A stretch of 64,000 nucleotides of DNA from contig JABMCL010001901.1 in assembly GCA_018857735.1 (NCBI GenBank), positions 203,501 through 267,500 of the forward strand. The letters are read 5' to 3'. The position numbers and the translations under genes are program-made. This stretch comes from Alviniconcha marisindica. Lineage: Eukaryota > Mollusca > Gastropoda > Provannidae. The notes under the pieces were generated by a model. It did not search any database. It was given only the letters and a program-made list of their open reading frames with translations, and had not been told where the DNA came from. Of the stretch, positions 12,336-19,061 are shown piece by piece. How positions within the stretch are numbered: the first letter of the stretch is position 1; the number at the start of each line of letters is the position of its first letter.

Positions 12336-14911
12336 GACATAACTTACCTTTTGATCATTTCCTCGTGTTTTCCAGATGGTCCTCCATGTCTACGCAAATG
12401 AGCAATCCAGAAAATTCAGGATATTTCAAGAGGTATGTGTACCATATTACCAAGCAGCAAAAAGGAAGCCCCTTTAAATCACATTATCTCCATGAGAACT
12501 CATAAATGGCAAAAACCTCACTATAAATGTGATTCACCCTTTGACACAGAACTCATTTGCACATTGACAGCTTTCAGTTATGTTTGTGTGAAGTAACTGC
12601 ATCAAAAGTGCAACTGAGATGAAGAGTTTAAAGGTACTGGTTCACAGGTCACAGCTATTACTGGGCAGCTGCTAAAGCATTCCTTTTCAGATCTGTAGTG
12701 TATTTGACTACCATGGGCCTTTAACTGTAAAACCGTTTGAAAGGCACTGGTGGGAAAACGTGTCAGAGTTGGGATGGAGTGCTTTTGGGTTTTCTGAACA
12801 TGTGGATACCAACTTGTACTGAATGGAACTGAACCGAGCCCTGAGCATTGACATACTCCTGGTATCTGACGTGTACACGCCGACATTGACATACTCCTGG
12901 TATCTGACGTGTACACGCCGACATTGACATACTCCTGGTATCTGACGTGTACACGCCGACATTGACATACTCCTGGTATCTGACGTGTACACGCCGACAT
13001 TGACATACTCCTGGTATCTGACGTGTACACGCCGACATTGACATACTCCTGGTATCTGACGTGTACACGCCGACATTGATATACTCCTGGTATCTGACGT
13101 GTACACGCCGACATTGACATACTCCTGGTATCTGACGTGTACACGCCGACATTGACATACTCCTGGTACCTGACGTGTACACGCCGACATTGACATACTC
13201 CTGGTACCTGACGTGTACACGCCGACATTGACATACTCCTGGTACCTGACGTGTACACGCCGACATTGACATACTCCTGGTATCTGACGTGTACACGCCG
13301 ACATTGACATACTCCTGGTACCTGACGTGTACACGCCGACATTGACATACTCCTGGTATCTGACGTGTACACGCCGACTCACAAATTTCCTGCACACTGC
13401 CTTCATGATTTTGTGTCAGTAGCTTCCTTTAGACTTTTACTGCGGGCAGTCACATGAGTTATGAGTCACTGACTTTGAAAGACCCTTCAAACCCGTAGGG
13501 GTGTTGTTGATTTCTTTGTTGCTGTTTCCGTAACAGTGTGTGTTTTCTGGGATGGGAGAGTTTGTGCTGTGCCCTGCTTACGACATTTCACCCTGATGTA
13601 ACTGTGCTGGTTGATTGGGCGTAAAACACCAAGTTACTTACTTACTTACTTGTCCTGTGCCCAACCCCCCAACTAGGGGTACCAGGGTGCCGGTTTTCTT
13701 TGACCCCTCAGTCCCCCCACAGACCAGTCTGGCATGGTCAGACCTGACCAGAGCACAAGGTGCCCGCTACCACAGCTCTGGGGATTGTAAGGGTGTGCAA
13801 GCCTGCCTGCCATGTCATGACAGCATCACCGGTGGGGTGGAGTGGCCTTGGTGACGCGGGATGCAAATGACCCTTGCAGTGAGTGGTCTTCCTCTTGGCT
13901 GGCCGGCGACTGTCACTGTGTCAGTCGTGAAAACTCACCTGAACAACAAACTCCCTTACCAGAACAAAGGTCTTCACAAAGTTGCACTGACCAGAGGAGC
14001 AATTCTGCAGCAAACCCCGGCCCCACATTGGGGAATTTGCAGGGAACGAGAGAGCTGACGAGCTAGTCAAAGAGGGTGCTCAGTGGTGTCAGCTGTGTTG
14101 AGAAGCGGAGCATCATCAGGGCAGTTGTAAAGCCTGGAACGGAGCAGGGCTTCTTGCCACCTCCTGCCCAGGGAGTGGCAAGTTGTTCTGGTGAGGTTCC
14201 GCACCCGTCGCTACAGAGTGTACGTTCACATGGTGCCAGACCTCAAGCTTGTGCCAACAGTGATGTGCTTCTGTGGCCAAGCTGACCAGACAGCAAAAGG
14301 CATCCTGCAGCATCAGCCCTTTCTGCTGCAGATAGAGCAACAACACCTGTGGCCAGCGGCAGCTTCACTGATGACCATAGTTTCTGGCCGCAGACTGGAG
14401 CTGGCAAATATGATGGCATTCATCGCCAGAAGCAGAATGACTGTGTAGCTGCAAAATGCAAAAAAACAGGAAGAAGAAGAAGAAAGAAAAAGAAACACTC
14501 AGATGTGTATTCAAGGGGACCTTCACAGCTTTCAGGGCTGTGGTTTGTGCTTCCTTACCCTGCCTTGAGCCTTTTTTCAGATTCTCCTAGACATGTTGTG
14601 CACCTTGTTTGTATGTATGTATGTATGTATGTATGTATGTATGTATGTATGTGTGTATGTATGTGTGTATGTATGTGTGTATGTATGTGTGTATGTATGT
14701 ATGTATGTGTGTATGTATGAATCAGCACCATAACTAGGGTGTCTGTGTGCAGGGCAAGAAGTACACGCTGAAAAAAGGGTCTGGAGAGCTGTTCAGCCAA
14801 GTGGAGGACCTCATCTACTATTACTACAGCAACCCACTCCCCTCCCAGGATGTGTGTCTTACCGAGTGCTACCTGCATCACTCCGACTACCGCATGCTGA
14901 TGAACTCATGA
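613..14911 (+). CDS. SH3BP2: SH3BP2-like adaptor protein (PH + proline-rich + SH2), 3' part of gene
   Basis: I joined eleven exons by GT-AG sites and continuous phase: 613-715, 1466-1639, 3458-3630, 5077-5202, 5733-5824, 8115-8152, 8806-8857, 9485-9549, 11028-11088, 12376-12432, 14753-14911 (TGA at 14909). They encode about 366 residues. The order is second half of a PH domain (GCVYCY, AFSLYGYDR, SASSEKEMVFWMKL), a Tyr/acidic linker, a polyproline run (RPPQPPPVPQRP), a tankyrase-type motif RTDPDGSS, and an SH2 domain with GVYLVR. This order, and the PH text resembling the vertebrate AFSLSGYNR segment, identify SH3BP2. Known family role: a cytoplasmic adaptor for Syk/Src/Vav/PLC-gamma signalling whose stability is set by tankyrase. 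The linker is shorter than in the 561-residue human protein. The 5' exons are outside the window. Confidence 0.9.
1197..1465 (+). repeat. Minisatellite of acceptor-like units upstream of PH exon
   Basis: Imperfect units of about 25-35 bp built from GTTTATCTACCTTGTTGTTG and TTGCAGG. About eight copies end in TTGCAG or a decayed form (TTGCAA, TTGCAT). The last unit supplies the real acceptor at 1465. Confidence 0.8.
1466..1639 (+). CDS. SH3BP2: SH3BP2 exon: PH domain C-terminal half
   Basis: Acceptor TTGTTGTTGCAG|GG, donor CCAG|GTAATT. It encodes VFRAGEVTEKEATWTFKLVH..., then YRSYLFSASSEKEMVFWMKLFRQEM. The last part is the PH C-terminal helix with its invariant Trp (codon 1587-1589). A minisatellite whose units resemble this acceptor lies immediately upstream (1197-1465). 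Confidence 0.9.
1672..2165 (+). repeat. Dispersed repeat family D, copy 1
   Basis: It starts CTCCGAACGTCACTTTCC and contains CTGCCAGATTTAGTACGCCA, CAGTCAGCACCCTCC, ACGTACGTAAACATGAGAC and GATGTCGTAAACCAGTGC. Copies at 9615-10000 (+) and 29130-29640 (-) share all these blocks in order. No protein is recognised in it. Confidence 0.6.
2833..3160 (+). mobile_element. SINE family A copy (GAGCCGG head)
   Basis: A tRNA-like head (GAGCCGGTTTGGCCTAGCGG, B box GGTTCGATACC) is followed by a body (GTGGTTTGTGGACACTGTC, CTCATCGCTGCCCAT). The 3' end is GTCCCTAATAAGC...GTGGACGTTAAG...TTTACTTA. Other copies in the window are at 3722-3978 (-), 45620-45960 (-), 46485-46803 (+) and 50966-53240 (-, split). Confidence 0.8.
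3458..3630 (+). CDS. SH3BP2: SH3BP2 exon: Tyr/acidic linker
   Basis: Acceptor GTCTCAG|G, donor GATG|GTAAGC; phases match on both sides. It encodes a disordered Ser/Asp/Glu-rich segment containing EDYMEIEANIYED, two tyrosines in acidic surroundings. Human SH3BP2 has a comparable acidic di-tyrosine stretch after its PH domain, where kinases phosphorylate it. Phosphorylation here is inference. Confidence 0.85.
3722..3978 (-). mobile_element. SINE family A copy, lacking the 3' tail
   Basis: The minus-strand copy shows the GCCGGTTTGGCC head at its right end and the TGGTGACAGTGTAGC block at its left. It lies in the intron after the SH3BP2 linker exon, in opposite orientation to the copy at 2833, so the two could pair in pre-mRNA. 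Confidence 0.7.
4030..5035 (+). repeat. Polypyrimidine tandem array with repeated TCTACAG sites
   Basis: About 1 kb of CCCTCTCT-type DNA in the intron before the polyproline exon. The block TTTCCCTTGCTCTACAGTTC recurs at roughly 80-110 bp spacing (near 4260, 4341, 4441, 4525, 4638, 4730, 4817). Long open frames here reflect composition, not coding. Confidence 0.85.
5077..5202 (+). CDS. SH3BP2: SH3BP2 exon: proline-rich SH3-binding segment
   Basis: Acceptor CAATTTCAG, donor CAAG|GTAAGG. It encodes DSGDEMDRVV... and then RPPQPPPVPQRPDKVRHG. The PPPVPQRP run contains a PxxPxR class II SH3 ligand core, the property that names the family. The exon follows a 1-kb polypyrimidine tandem array. Confidence 0.88.
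5205..5530 (+). mobile_element. tRNA-derived SINE in SH3BP2 intron
   Basis: A tRNA-like head (5212-5284) has an A box (GGCTCAGTTGGTAGAGC) and a B box (GGTTCGAGTCC). A body containing CTCCCAGAGTCAGCTTTC and CCCCCGTGTGCA follows, as in the common mollusc tRNA SINE. It starts immediately after the donor at 5203 and ends near a TG/poly-G run. A real tRNA gene is rejected because the head lacks a paired acceptor stem and continues into the SINE body. Confidence 0.7.
5733..5824 (+). CDS. SH3BP2: SH3BP2 exon: linker, LKRLSIDDPSY segment
   Basis: Acceptor TTGACCAG, donor CTAAG|GTGGTG. It encodes AAAVMSELKRLSIDDPSYTTT..., ending in phase 0. KRLSID resembles a basophilic kinase site (RxLS-like); that is inference only. 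No domain is recognised. The exon is supported by phase and by codon continuity with its neighbours. Confidence 0.75.
5944..6461 (+). repeat. 25-bp minisatellite (TGTCTGTTCATCTTCATGCC)
   Basis: About twenty units of TGTCTGTTCATCTTCATGCC plus TGG, with A/G and length variants, in the SH3BP2 intron after 5824. Open frames across it are repeat artefacts. A family B SINE end abuts its right edge. Confidence 0.9.
6462..6670 (-). mobile_element. SINE-like element, family B end with TTAG tail
   Basis: The left edge carries GGTTAGGTTAGGTTAGTTAG, then GCTTTGAGCCCAGTCAACC...GGTTATATCAG, the family B end inverted. The rest (to GGCTCCATGGGGGCTCAT) is a presumptive body. The tail repeats TTAG/CTAA rather than TTAC; a similar CTAA-tailed end lies at 59845-59890 on the other strand. 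Confidence 0.5.
6885..7135 (+). repeat. CA/CATGGCACA minisatellite
   Basis: CACACA runs punctuated by CATGG at 15-40 bp spacing. The next few hundred bases (7140-7320) hold imperfect TCTGTCTGTCC-type repeats and no exon. Confidence 0.85.
7640..7834 (+). repeat. 65-bp tandem repeat, three copies
   Basis: CTTTGATTCAGRTGTYTAAT starts at 7640, 7705 and 7770. The first two copies are almost identical; the third has diverged. It lies in the 2.3-kb intron before the 38-nt exon. Confidence 0.85.
8115..8152 (+). CDS. SH3BP2: SH3BP2 small exon (38 nt)
   Basis: A 38-nt exon between TTGCCCAG and AACA|GTAAGT, encoding ESQPPKVDRTSK plus two bases. It supplies the phase (2) needed to read the next exon, which contains the tankyrase-type motif. 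Support comes from phase and splice sites, not from homology. Confidence 0.7.
8167..8225 (+). repeat. (TG)n microsatellite just after the 38-nt exon
   Basis: TG repeat starting about 15 bp after the donor of exon 8115-8152. The rest of this intron (8226-8805) shows no feature that I recognise. Confidence 0.85.
8806..8857 (+). CDS. SH3BP2: SH3BP2 small exon with tankyrase-binding-type motif
   Basis: A 52-nt exon between CTTTCAG and CAAG|GTAAAT, encoding (H)FRERTDPDGSSVKMNDK. Residues RTDPDGSS (8816-8839) fit the known Rxx[P/small]xG tankyrase peptide; the human SH3BP2 version is RSPPDGQS, the cherubism hotspot. Position between the polyproline and SH2 regions is also the same as in vertebrates. 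Confidence 0.85.
8949..9020. repeat. (TA)n microsatellite
   Basis: About 36 uninterrupted TA dinucleotides, self-complementary, in the intron after the tankyrase-motif exon. A degenerate TTTTATGTTTTACA repeat follows at 9245-9330. Confidence 0.95.
9485..9549 (+). CDS. SH3BP2: SH3BP2 exon: start of SH2 domain
   Basis: Acceptor TTATGCAG, donor CTGA|GTGAGT. It encodes QPEASDFWSAIFFYGDKEMASE, which matches the SH2 N-terminal strand and helix A (aromatic, then a GDKEMA helix). A second AG three bases downstream (GCAGCAG) allows NAGNAG alternative use that would drop one Gln. Confidence 0.82.
9615..10000 (+). repeat. Dispersed repeat family D, copy 2
   Basis: The same block order as at 1672: CTCCGAGCGTCACTTTCTGG, CTGCCAGAACTGGTTACGCC, CTGTCAGCACCCTCC, ACATACGTAAACATGAGAC, GGATGTCGTAAACCAGTG. 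It runs straight into the 10-kb minisatellite, in the intron between the first two SH2 exons. Confidence 0.6.
10003..10765 (+). repeat. About 60-bp G-rich minisatellite
   Basis: About ten units of GTGTGAGTGTGAACATGTTG, GTATGTGTTGTCAAAATCAT, then a GGGGTGGGG run and a CATTAAAGTCAT end. Each unit carries three or more G runs, so the plus strand could form G-quadruplexes. It lies in the intron that splits the SH2 domain. Confidence 0.9.
11028..11088 (+). CDS. SH3BP2: SH3BP2 exon: SH2 pTyr-binding strand
   Basis: Acceptor TATGTTGCAG, donor ATCG|GTGAGT. It encodes IIRLIPEDGVYLVRVNDDKS. The GVYLVR segment is the SH2 beta-B strand; its Arg (codon 11068-11070) is the invariant phosphotyrosine-binding residue, so the domain should be functional. 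Confidence 0.9.
11580..11808 (+). repeat. 45-48 bp minisatellite, five copies
   Basis: GCCTGTATTAAAATGATCAT, then GTTCTTGTGGTTTTGAAATA, recurs at 11586, 11631, 11679, 11727 and 11775. The rest of this intron holds a poly-C (11291-11320), a poly-G run (12001-12020) and a TG repeat (12255-12326). Confidence 0.9.
12376..12432 (+). CDS. SH3BP2: SH3BP2 exon: SH2 central strands
   Basis: Acceptor TTTTCCAG, donor AGAG|GTATGT; 57 nt in phase 0. It encodes MVLHVYANEQSRKFRIFQE, the SH2 beta-C/beta-D strands. Human SH3BP2 has a comparable VLVVWDE...NYRIFE stretch. Confidence 0.88.
12847..13378 (+). repeat. 38-bp minisatellite, exactly 14 copies
   Basis: Units ATTGACATACTCCTGGTAYC, TGACGTGTACACGCCGAC. 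532 bp divides into 14 whole units with only a T/C and one C/T variant. Each unit has a TGACGT site overlapping the 10-bp palindrome CGTGTACACG. All minus frames are open because the unit lacks stops; this is not coding evidence. Confidence 0.95.
13583..13652 (+). repeat. SINE 3' module, family B (GGTTGACTGGGCGTAAAAC)
   Basis: The module reads CCTGATGTAAC...GGTTGATTGGGCGTAAAACACC, then AAGTTACTTACTTACTTACTT. Related copies: 4174-4225 (+), 9160-9215 (+), 63916-63972 (+); 6462-6525, 29028-29070, 33097-33165 and 54815-54872 on the minus strand. The ATATAACC and GGTTGACTGGGC blocks are the constant parts. Confidence 0.65.
13690..14460 (+). pseudogene. Decayed non-LTR retrotransposon 3' end (RNase H tail and CxC motif)
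   Basis: Inside the last SH3BP2 intron, broken frames resemble a LINE polyprotein C-terminus. At 14042-14083 one frame reads GNERADELVKEGAQ, the end of an RNase H domain. At 14185-14450 another reads VLVRFRTRRYRVY..., then CFCGQADQTAKGILQH (14265 onward), like the Cys-x-Cys...His zinc motif near the end of I/Jockey-type elements. Frames change between these blocks, so it is dead. Clade assignment is from memory and tentative. Confidence 0.6.
14608..14720 (+). repeat. (GTAT)n microsatellite before last SH3BP2 exon
   Basis: GTAT repeated with GTGT interruptions, ending about 30 bp before the acceptor at 14752. Confidence 0.95.
14753..14911 (+). CDS. SH3BP2: SH3BP2 last exon: SH2 C-terminal half and stop
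   Basis: Acceptor CTGTGTGCAG. It encodes GKKYTLKKGSGELFSQVEDLIYYYYS..., then LPSQDVCLTECYLHHSDYRMLMNS and TGA (14909-14911). The GELFSQVEDLIYYYY helix followed by LPS and a final hydrophobic strand is the canonical SH2 end. A 40-bp tandem array starts about 35 bp after the stop. Confidence 0.9.
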   Translation, partial: GKKYTLKKGSGELFSQVEDLIYYYYSNPLPSQDVCLTECYLHHSDYRMLMNS

Positions 14912-14946
14912 CGGCTCCAGGATGGCAGGTGCCTTGGCAGCAGAGT

Positions 14947-15632
14947 GTGCAAGCATGGAAGTCACGCCTAAAGGCCTTGGTTACATGTGCAAGCAAACAA
15001 GTCATGCCTAAAGGCCTTGGTTACATGTGCAAGCAAACAAGTCATGCCTAAAGGCATTGGATACATGTGCAAGCAAACAAGTCATGCCTAAAGGCCTTGG
15101 ATACGTGTGCAAGCAAACAAGTCCTGCCTAAAGACCTTGGATACATGTGCAAGCAAAGAAGTCATGCTTAAGGACCCTGGATACATATGCAAACACACAA
15201 GTCACGCCTAAAGGCCTTGGATACATGTGCAAGCAAAGAAGTTGTGCTTAAGGACCCTGGATACATATGCAAACACACAAGTCACGCCTAAAGGCCTTGG
15301 ATACATGTGCAAGCAAAGAAGTTGTGCTTAAGGACCCTGGATACATATGCAAACACACAAGTCATGCTGAAAGGCCTTGATACTTGTGCGAGTGCAATAG
15401 TCATGCTGAAAGGCCTTGATACTTGTGCAAGTGCAATAGTCATGCTGAAAGGCCTTGATACTTGTGCGAGTGCAATAGTCTTGCTGAAAGGCCTTGATAC
15501 TTGTGCAGGCACACAAGTCACAGCTAAAGGCCTTCATACTTGTGCAAGCACACAAGTCATGCCTAAGGACCCTGGATGCTTGTGCAAGCACACAAGTCAT
15601 GCCTAACGACCCAGGATACATGTGTTAACACA
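14947..15632 (+). repeat. 40-bp minisatellite in SH3BP2 3' UTR
   Basis: About 17 units of GTCATGCCTAAAGGCCTTGG, WTACATGTGCAAGCAAACAA, with a block of 39-bp variants (15361-15520, CTGAAAGGCCTTGATACTTG). It begins about 35 bp after the stop, so it should be transcribed. Units contain the palindrome AAGGCCTT. Confidence 0.9.
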
Positions 15633-16449
15633 ACCAGCAGTTACCCTGTCCACTGGTAGGCTGTTGCCCAGGGTTGCACGGCCCACTTCATGTGCTATTA
15701 TACACTAGGGCAACCTTGAAAGAACTGCCTTTTTGGAATGTATTTGTAGTCAAATTGTTACGCATGTGTATATATGTATTTTCTACTTTTATGTTTGGTT
15801 TGAGTTTGTAGGTCAGACTTCGGTGTAGTTTTACATGTGAGAAGCAGTTTAAAGCATGCTTTGACTTGTGGCAGTGTTTGAGCATCATGAGATGACCCTT
15901 TGCAATTAACAGTACGTTAAAATTTAATTGCTAATTGCCTATTCCACTCTGCAAGTGCGAGACAATGTCAGTGATGATTTCTCATTTTCTCATTTTGGCT
16001 TTTCTTTCTTCCATTCACTGCCATTACCCATTAGAAACACAGAAGCGATTAACACTGTCAAGATTGTCTCTTAAAAAAACCCATATTGTTATCATAATAA
16101 TTGCTGTCATTGCAAGAAGAGCAGCAGGTTACAGCCTGTCAACAAAACAGAAGCAAGACATCTATTGGGCGATTTAGCGAAGCTGGTTTGCTAGAGCGAA
16201 TGCGCTTTGTAGTCTTTCGTGCAAGAAGTCGCGAGAGGTCGCAGCGCACTTCCGGGCCAATTTCTGAGTAGGCGTTGCTTCACGCTGTGTATAACTATAA
16301 TAACAGTGGAAGTTGAACCTAGAATTGCGAAGCAGTACAAATGCCAATACTGTTGCAGTTGCAAAATTTACTGTGGAAAGGGGATGGAGGGTGGGGGAAA
16401 AGTGTCTTTGCGTCATTTTTTGGCTGACCAGAAGATCACGAGTTCGTAG
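15633..16449. other. 3' flank of SH3BP2, no gene seen
   Basis: AT-rich sequence, presumably 3' UTR. It includes a family C SINE end (15886-15942: ACGTTAAAATTTAATTGC). From 16190 the DNA becomes CpG-richer as it approaches the SAP-like segment. Confidence 0.5.
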
Positions 16450-16590
16450 AAAAAAATGCGTTTTGGGACATCCTATAGCACGAGCAACAAGATATTGCTT
16501 ATTGCCAGACACATTATGACTACAGGCCTCCAAAAATGCCTTTAAAGTTGGCAGTGTAAAATTCGCAAATTCACTGTCACCGCCTTCCAT
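16450..16590 (-). pseudogene. SAP-like N-terminal segment, orphan exon or fragment
   Basis: The minus strand encodes a start Met, then SEFANFTLPTLKAFLEACSH, NVSGNKQYLVARAIGCPKTHFF. The pattern (FTLPTLKAFL, SGNKxxLVxRAxG) matches the SAP-type helix-turn-helix that opens many uncharacterised invertebrate proteins, some with SWIM or YqaJ nuclease domains. The reading frame continues to 16174 without family resemblance, and no later exon is visible in the window. The surrounding sequence is CpG-richer than its neighbours. It may be a first exon of a gene whose remainder is lost, or a dispersed repeat piece. Confidence 0.4.
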
Positions 16591-16700
16591 TGTGAAGAAA
16601 GTACGCACCGGAAGTAAAAGCAGCGATGCCAGGCAAAAGTCAAGGGAGTTAACAACCCCGCCTAAACCGCCCAATAGTCACAATCCTTTCCTTTTCCTGC

Positions 16701-16822
16701 ACCAGTGCAGAGTTTGCTCACCCCATCTTCCACTAATCACACCAGTGCAGAGTTTGCTCACCCCATCTTCTACTAATCACACCAGTGCAGAGTTTGCTCA
16801 CCCCATCTTCCACTAATCGCAC
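16701..16822 (+). repeat. 40-bp tandem repeat, three copies
   Basis: ACCAGTGCAGAGTTTGCTCA, CCCCATCTTCCACTAATCAC repeated at 16701, 16741 and 16781, almost without change. Confidence 0.95.
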
Positions 16823-17029
16823 TAGCAGTCTTTTGCTGAGTGGGAAGAACAAATGGAGAAAAATGTGTGTTGCTTCAGCACTGAAGTAAGTTCGCATTCA
16901 GTGGAAAGGTTTTCTTTTTTCTTCTTCTTTCATTTCCCCCCCTTGTTTCAGTGGTATGGCTATTCAGAGAAAATACTAATGTGGATCATTGTATGCATAA
17001 AAGACTTTCACTCTGTTTCTGCTGACATG

Positions 17030-17215
17030 GTGTGTGTGTGTGTGTGTGTTAATAATTGTATCACTATGTGTGTGTGTGTGCATGTTGATAATGGCATTGT
17101 ATCACTGTGTGTGTGTGTGTGTGTGTGTGTGTGCATGTGTGCATGTGTGCATGTGTGTGTCTGTGCATGTTGATAATGGCATGGTATCACGATGTGTGTG
17201 TCTGTATGTGTGTGC
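17030..17215 (+). repeat. TG repeat with duplicated GTTGATAATGGCAT units
   Basis: TG tracts alternate with GTTGATAATGGCATNGTATC at 17083, 17169 and a diverged copy. I see no exon from here to 18590: the stretch is plain AT-rich sequence. Confidence 0.85.
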
Positions 17216-18589
17216 GTATTGATGATGGTGTTGATAATCCAGTTGATGTAGGGTCGGATCTGCTATATTGCACATACGCAGGGCTTTTGTACTGGTAATT
17301 AAGGAGCATAATCAGCACCTTCCTGTTACATTAACATTTTTTATATGTGTATACCTTTTAAGTAAGCAGCTTCCTTGTGCCAAGAAGTGACTGATTGTGA
17401 CATTCCAGCAAATGTTACTGCATTTTAAACAAGCTTTTTGTTTTTCATGTTCATATTATATGGTGCTTGTCGTATGCATTTCTGTCTGACCTCATTCAAT
17501 TGTAGGCACTAGTGGTTGGGTTGTGTCATTCAGAACAGCTGTATGGCCACGCACGTGACAGAGACCATCATGAGAGTTACAAATCGATTTTTTAATGGCA
17601 CATTGATCATATTGCTCTCTGTTCATTTTGATTTTTGTTTGCTGTGTAGGGCAGAGGAGTATCATAAAGGAGAATGGATGAACGCTTACTGGACAGTTCT
17701 TCGATGATAAGGTGTTTCATTTGTTCACAGTTATGACTTGTGTCACCACACAGTGCACATGCACACACACACATGTGCACAGCTTTGGAGCAGTGTCAGT
17801 GACCAGTGATGGAAATTTCCGTTGGCTAATGTTTGGTCCTGTTGGGTTTGGATCAGCCTCATTTAGTCATGACATAGTGCGCAGAAGAATGTCAGGATCC
17901 CTATTATACTTACACATCAAGCACTCTTGTATTCATGACATTTTATGGGAATCTCTGTTCTGTCCTCAAACCGAAATAGTTCATGGCACTGGCATTTGCA
18001 GCTTTACATTGTTCAATGGCTTTCAAAGGGTTAATATGTGGCAGTGTATCACTCTGCTTACATTGACTGTACATAAGTGTGTTTATCCTTTTGAAACTGC
18101 ATTGGAAACTTCACGTGTTCTTCTTGTGTATTGTGTCTGACTTCAACACTCTCAAGATTGTGACACTTTCAGTGCATGCTTCATCATTTTGGAGTGTCCG
18201 TAATCCACTGAACTCTGACATGGGCTAGGATCTTTAACATGCATGTGTGATCTTTTTTGCATGCAAATACACACGTGAGGGACCTCCGTTTATAGTCTAT
18301 TCTGAAGGACCTTTTTAGAGTCTGCACAGAATTTGACTCTGGAGAAATAATAATGATTAAGGTATTTATAAAATGCAAAATCTTGTCCCTGTAGACCACT
18401 CTAAGCACATACATGTGCACACGTGCACACACAGGCACCAGCATGCACGAGTATATTGACTGTATGAAACTTAATTCACACCCAACTTAAACAGCAAGCA
18501 GAGACTTGAGGCAGGCACAGAGCCCAGCACATAACAGTCACTCATCACATAACAAACTCCTTGGAAAATTGTGCTGAGAATAAAGTGAC

Positions 18590-18825
18590 TCCCTGTGCAT
18601 GCCTTCACTACTGATGAGAGACCATCCCATTTAAGACTACTTTTGCTGGATTTTGAAGGTGGCCTTAAAAGATGGACTCCACTGTACAACCCGGTAAAAT
18701 CCTCAATGAAAAACCACCCTGGTGAGAGACCACCTGTCTTTAAAGACCCCTTTTTGTCTGAAACCGTTCTCTTCATATTTTCATGTAGACCCTCACCAAG
18801 GGCCACGTCTCTTTAAAGGAAGTAG
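18590..18825. repeat. Possible dispersed repeat (GAGAGACCACC/TTAAAG type)
   Basis: Contains GATGAGAGACCATCCCATTT, GTGGCCTTAAAAGATGGACT, GGTGAGAGACCACCTGTC and CCACGTCTCTTTAAAGG. This resembles short elements common in invertebrate genomes. Ends are not defined and no second copy is in the window. Confidence 0.3.
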
Positions 18826-19061
18826 CTTTCTCGGATTTGTTGAAAAATGATTTTCTGTGTGAAATTTTGTTATTTTAGTCATGCCTAGTCTGTTGCATTT
18901 TTGTTGTTGTTGTTAATCTGTTGGCAAATTTTACCAACATATTACCAGGCATTGTGGTTAAAAGTAGACTGGGGTAAAACCCAGTAGACCACACCTTTCT
19001 AGAATGCTGCAATATGAAATCAAAACTTCACTCTACAGAGATAAAAACTGTTGGTGACGAA

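Noticed and set aside
12847..13378. CRISPR-like regular repeat
   Set aside because: No unique spacers; units are contiguous and the genome is eukaryotic.
12602..13406. Minus-strand ORFs of 210-256 residues with repeated peptide blocks
   Set aside because: All three frames are open only because the 38-bp unit lacks stops; there is no start context, no domain, and they lie in an SH3BP2 intron.
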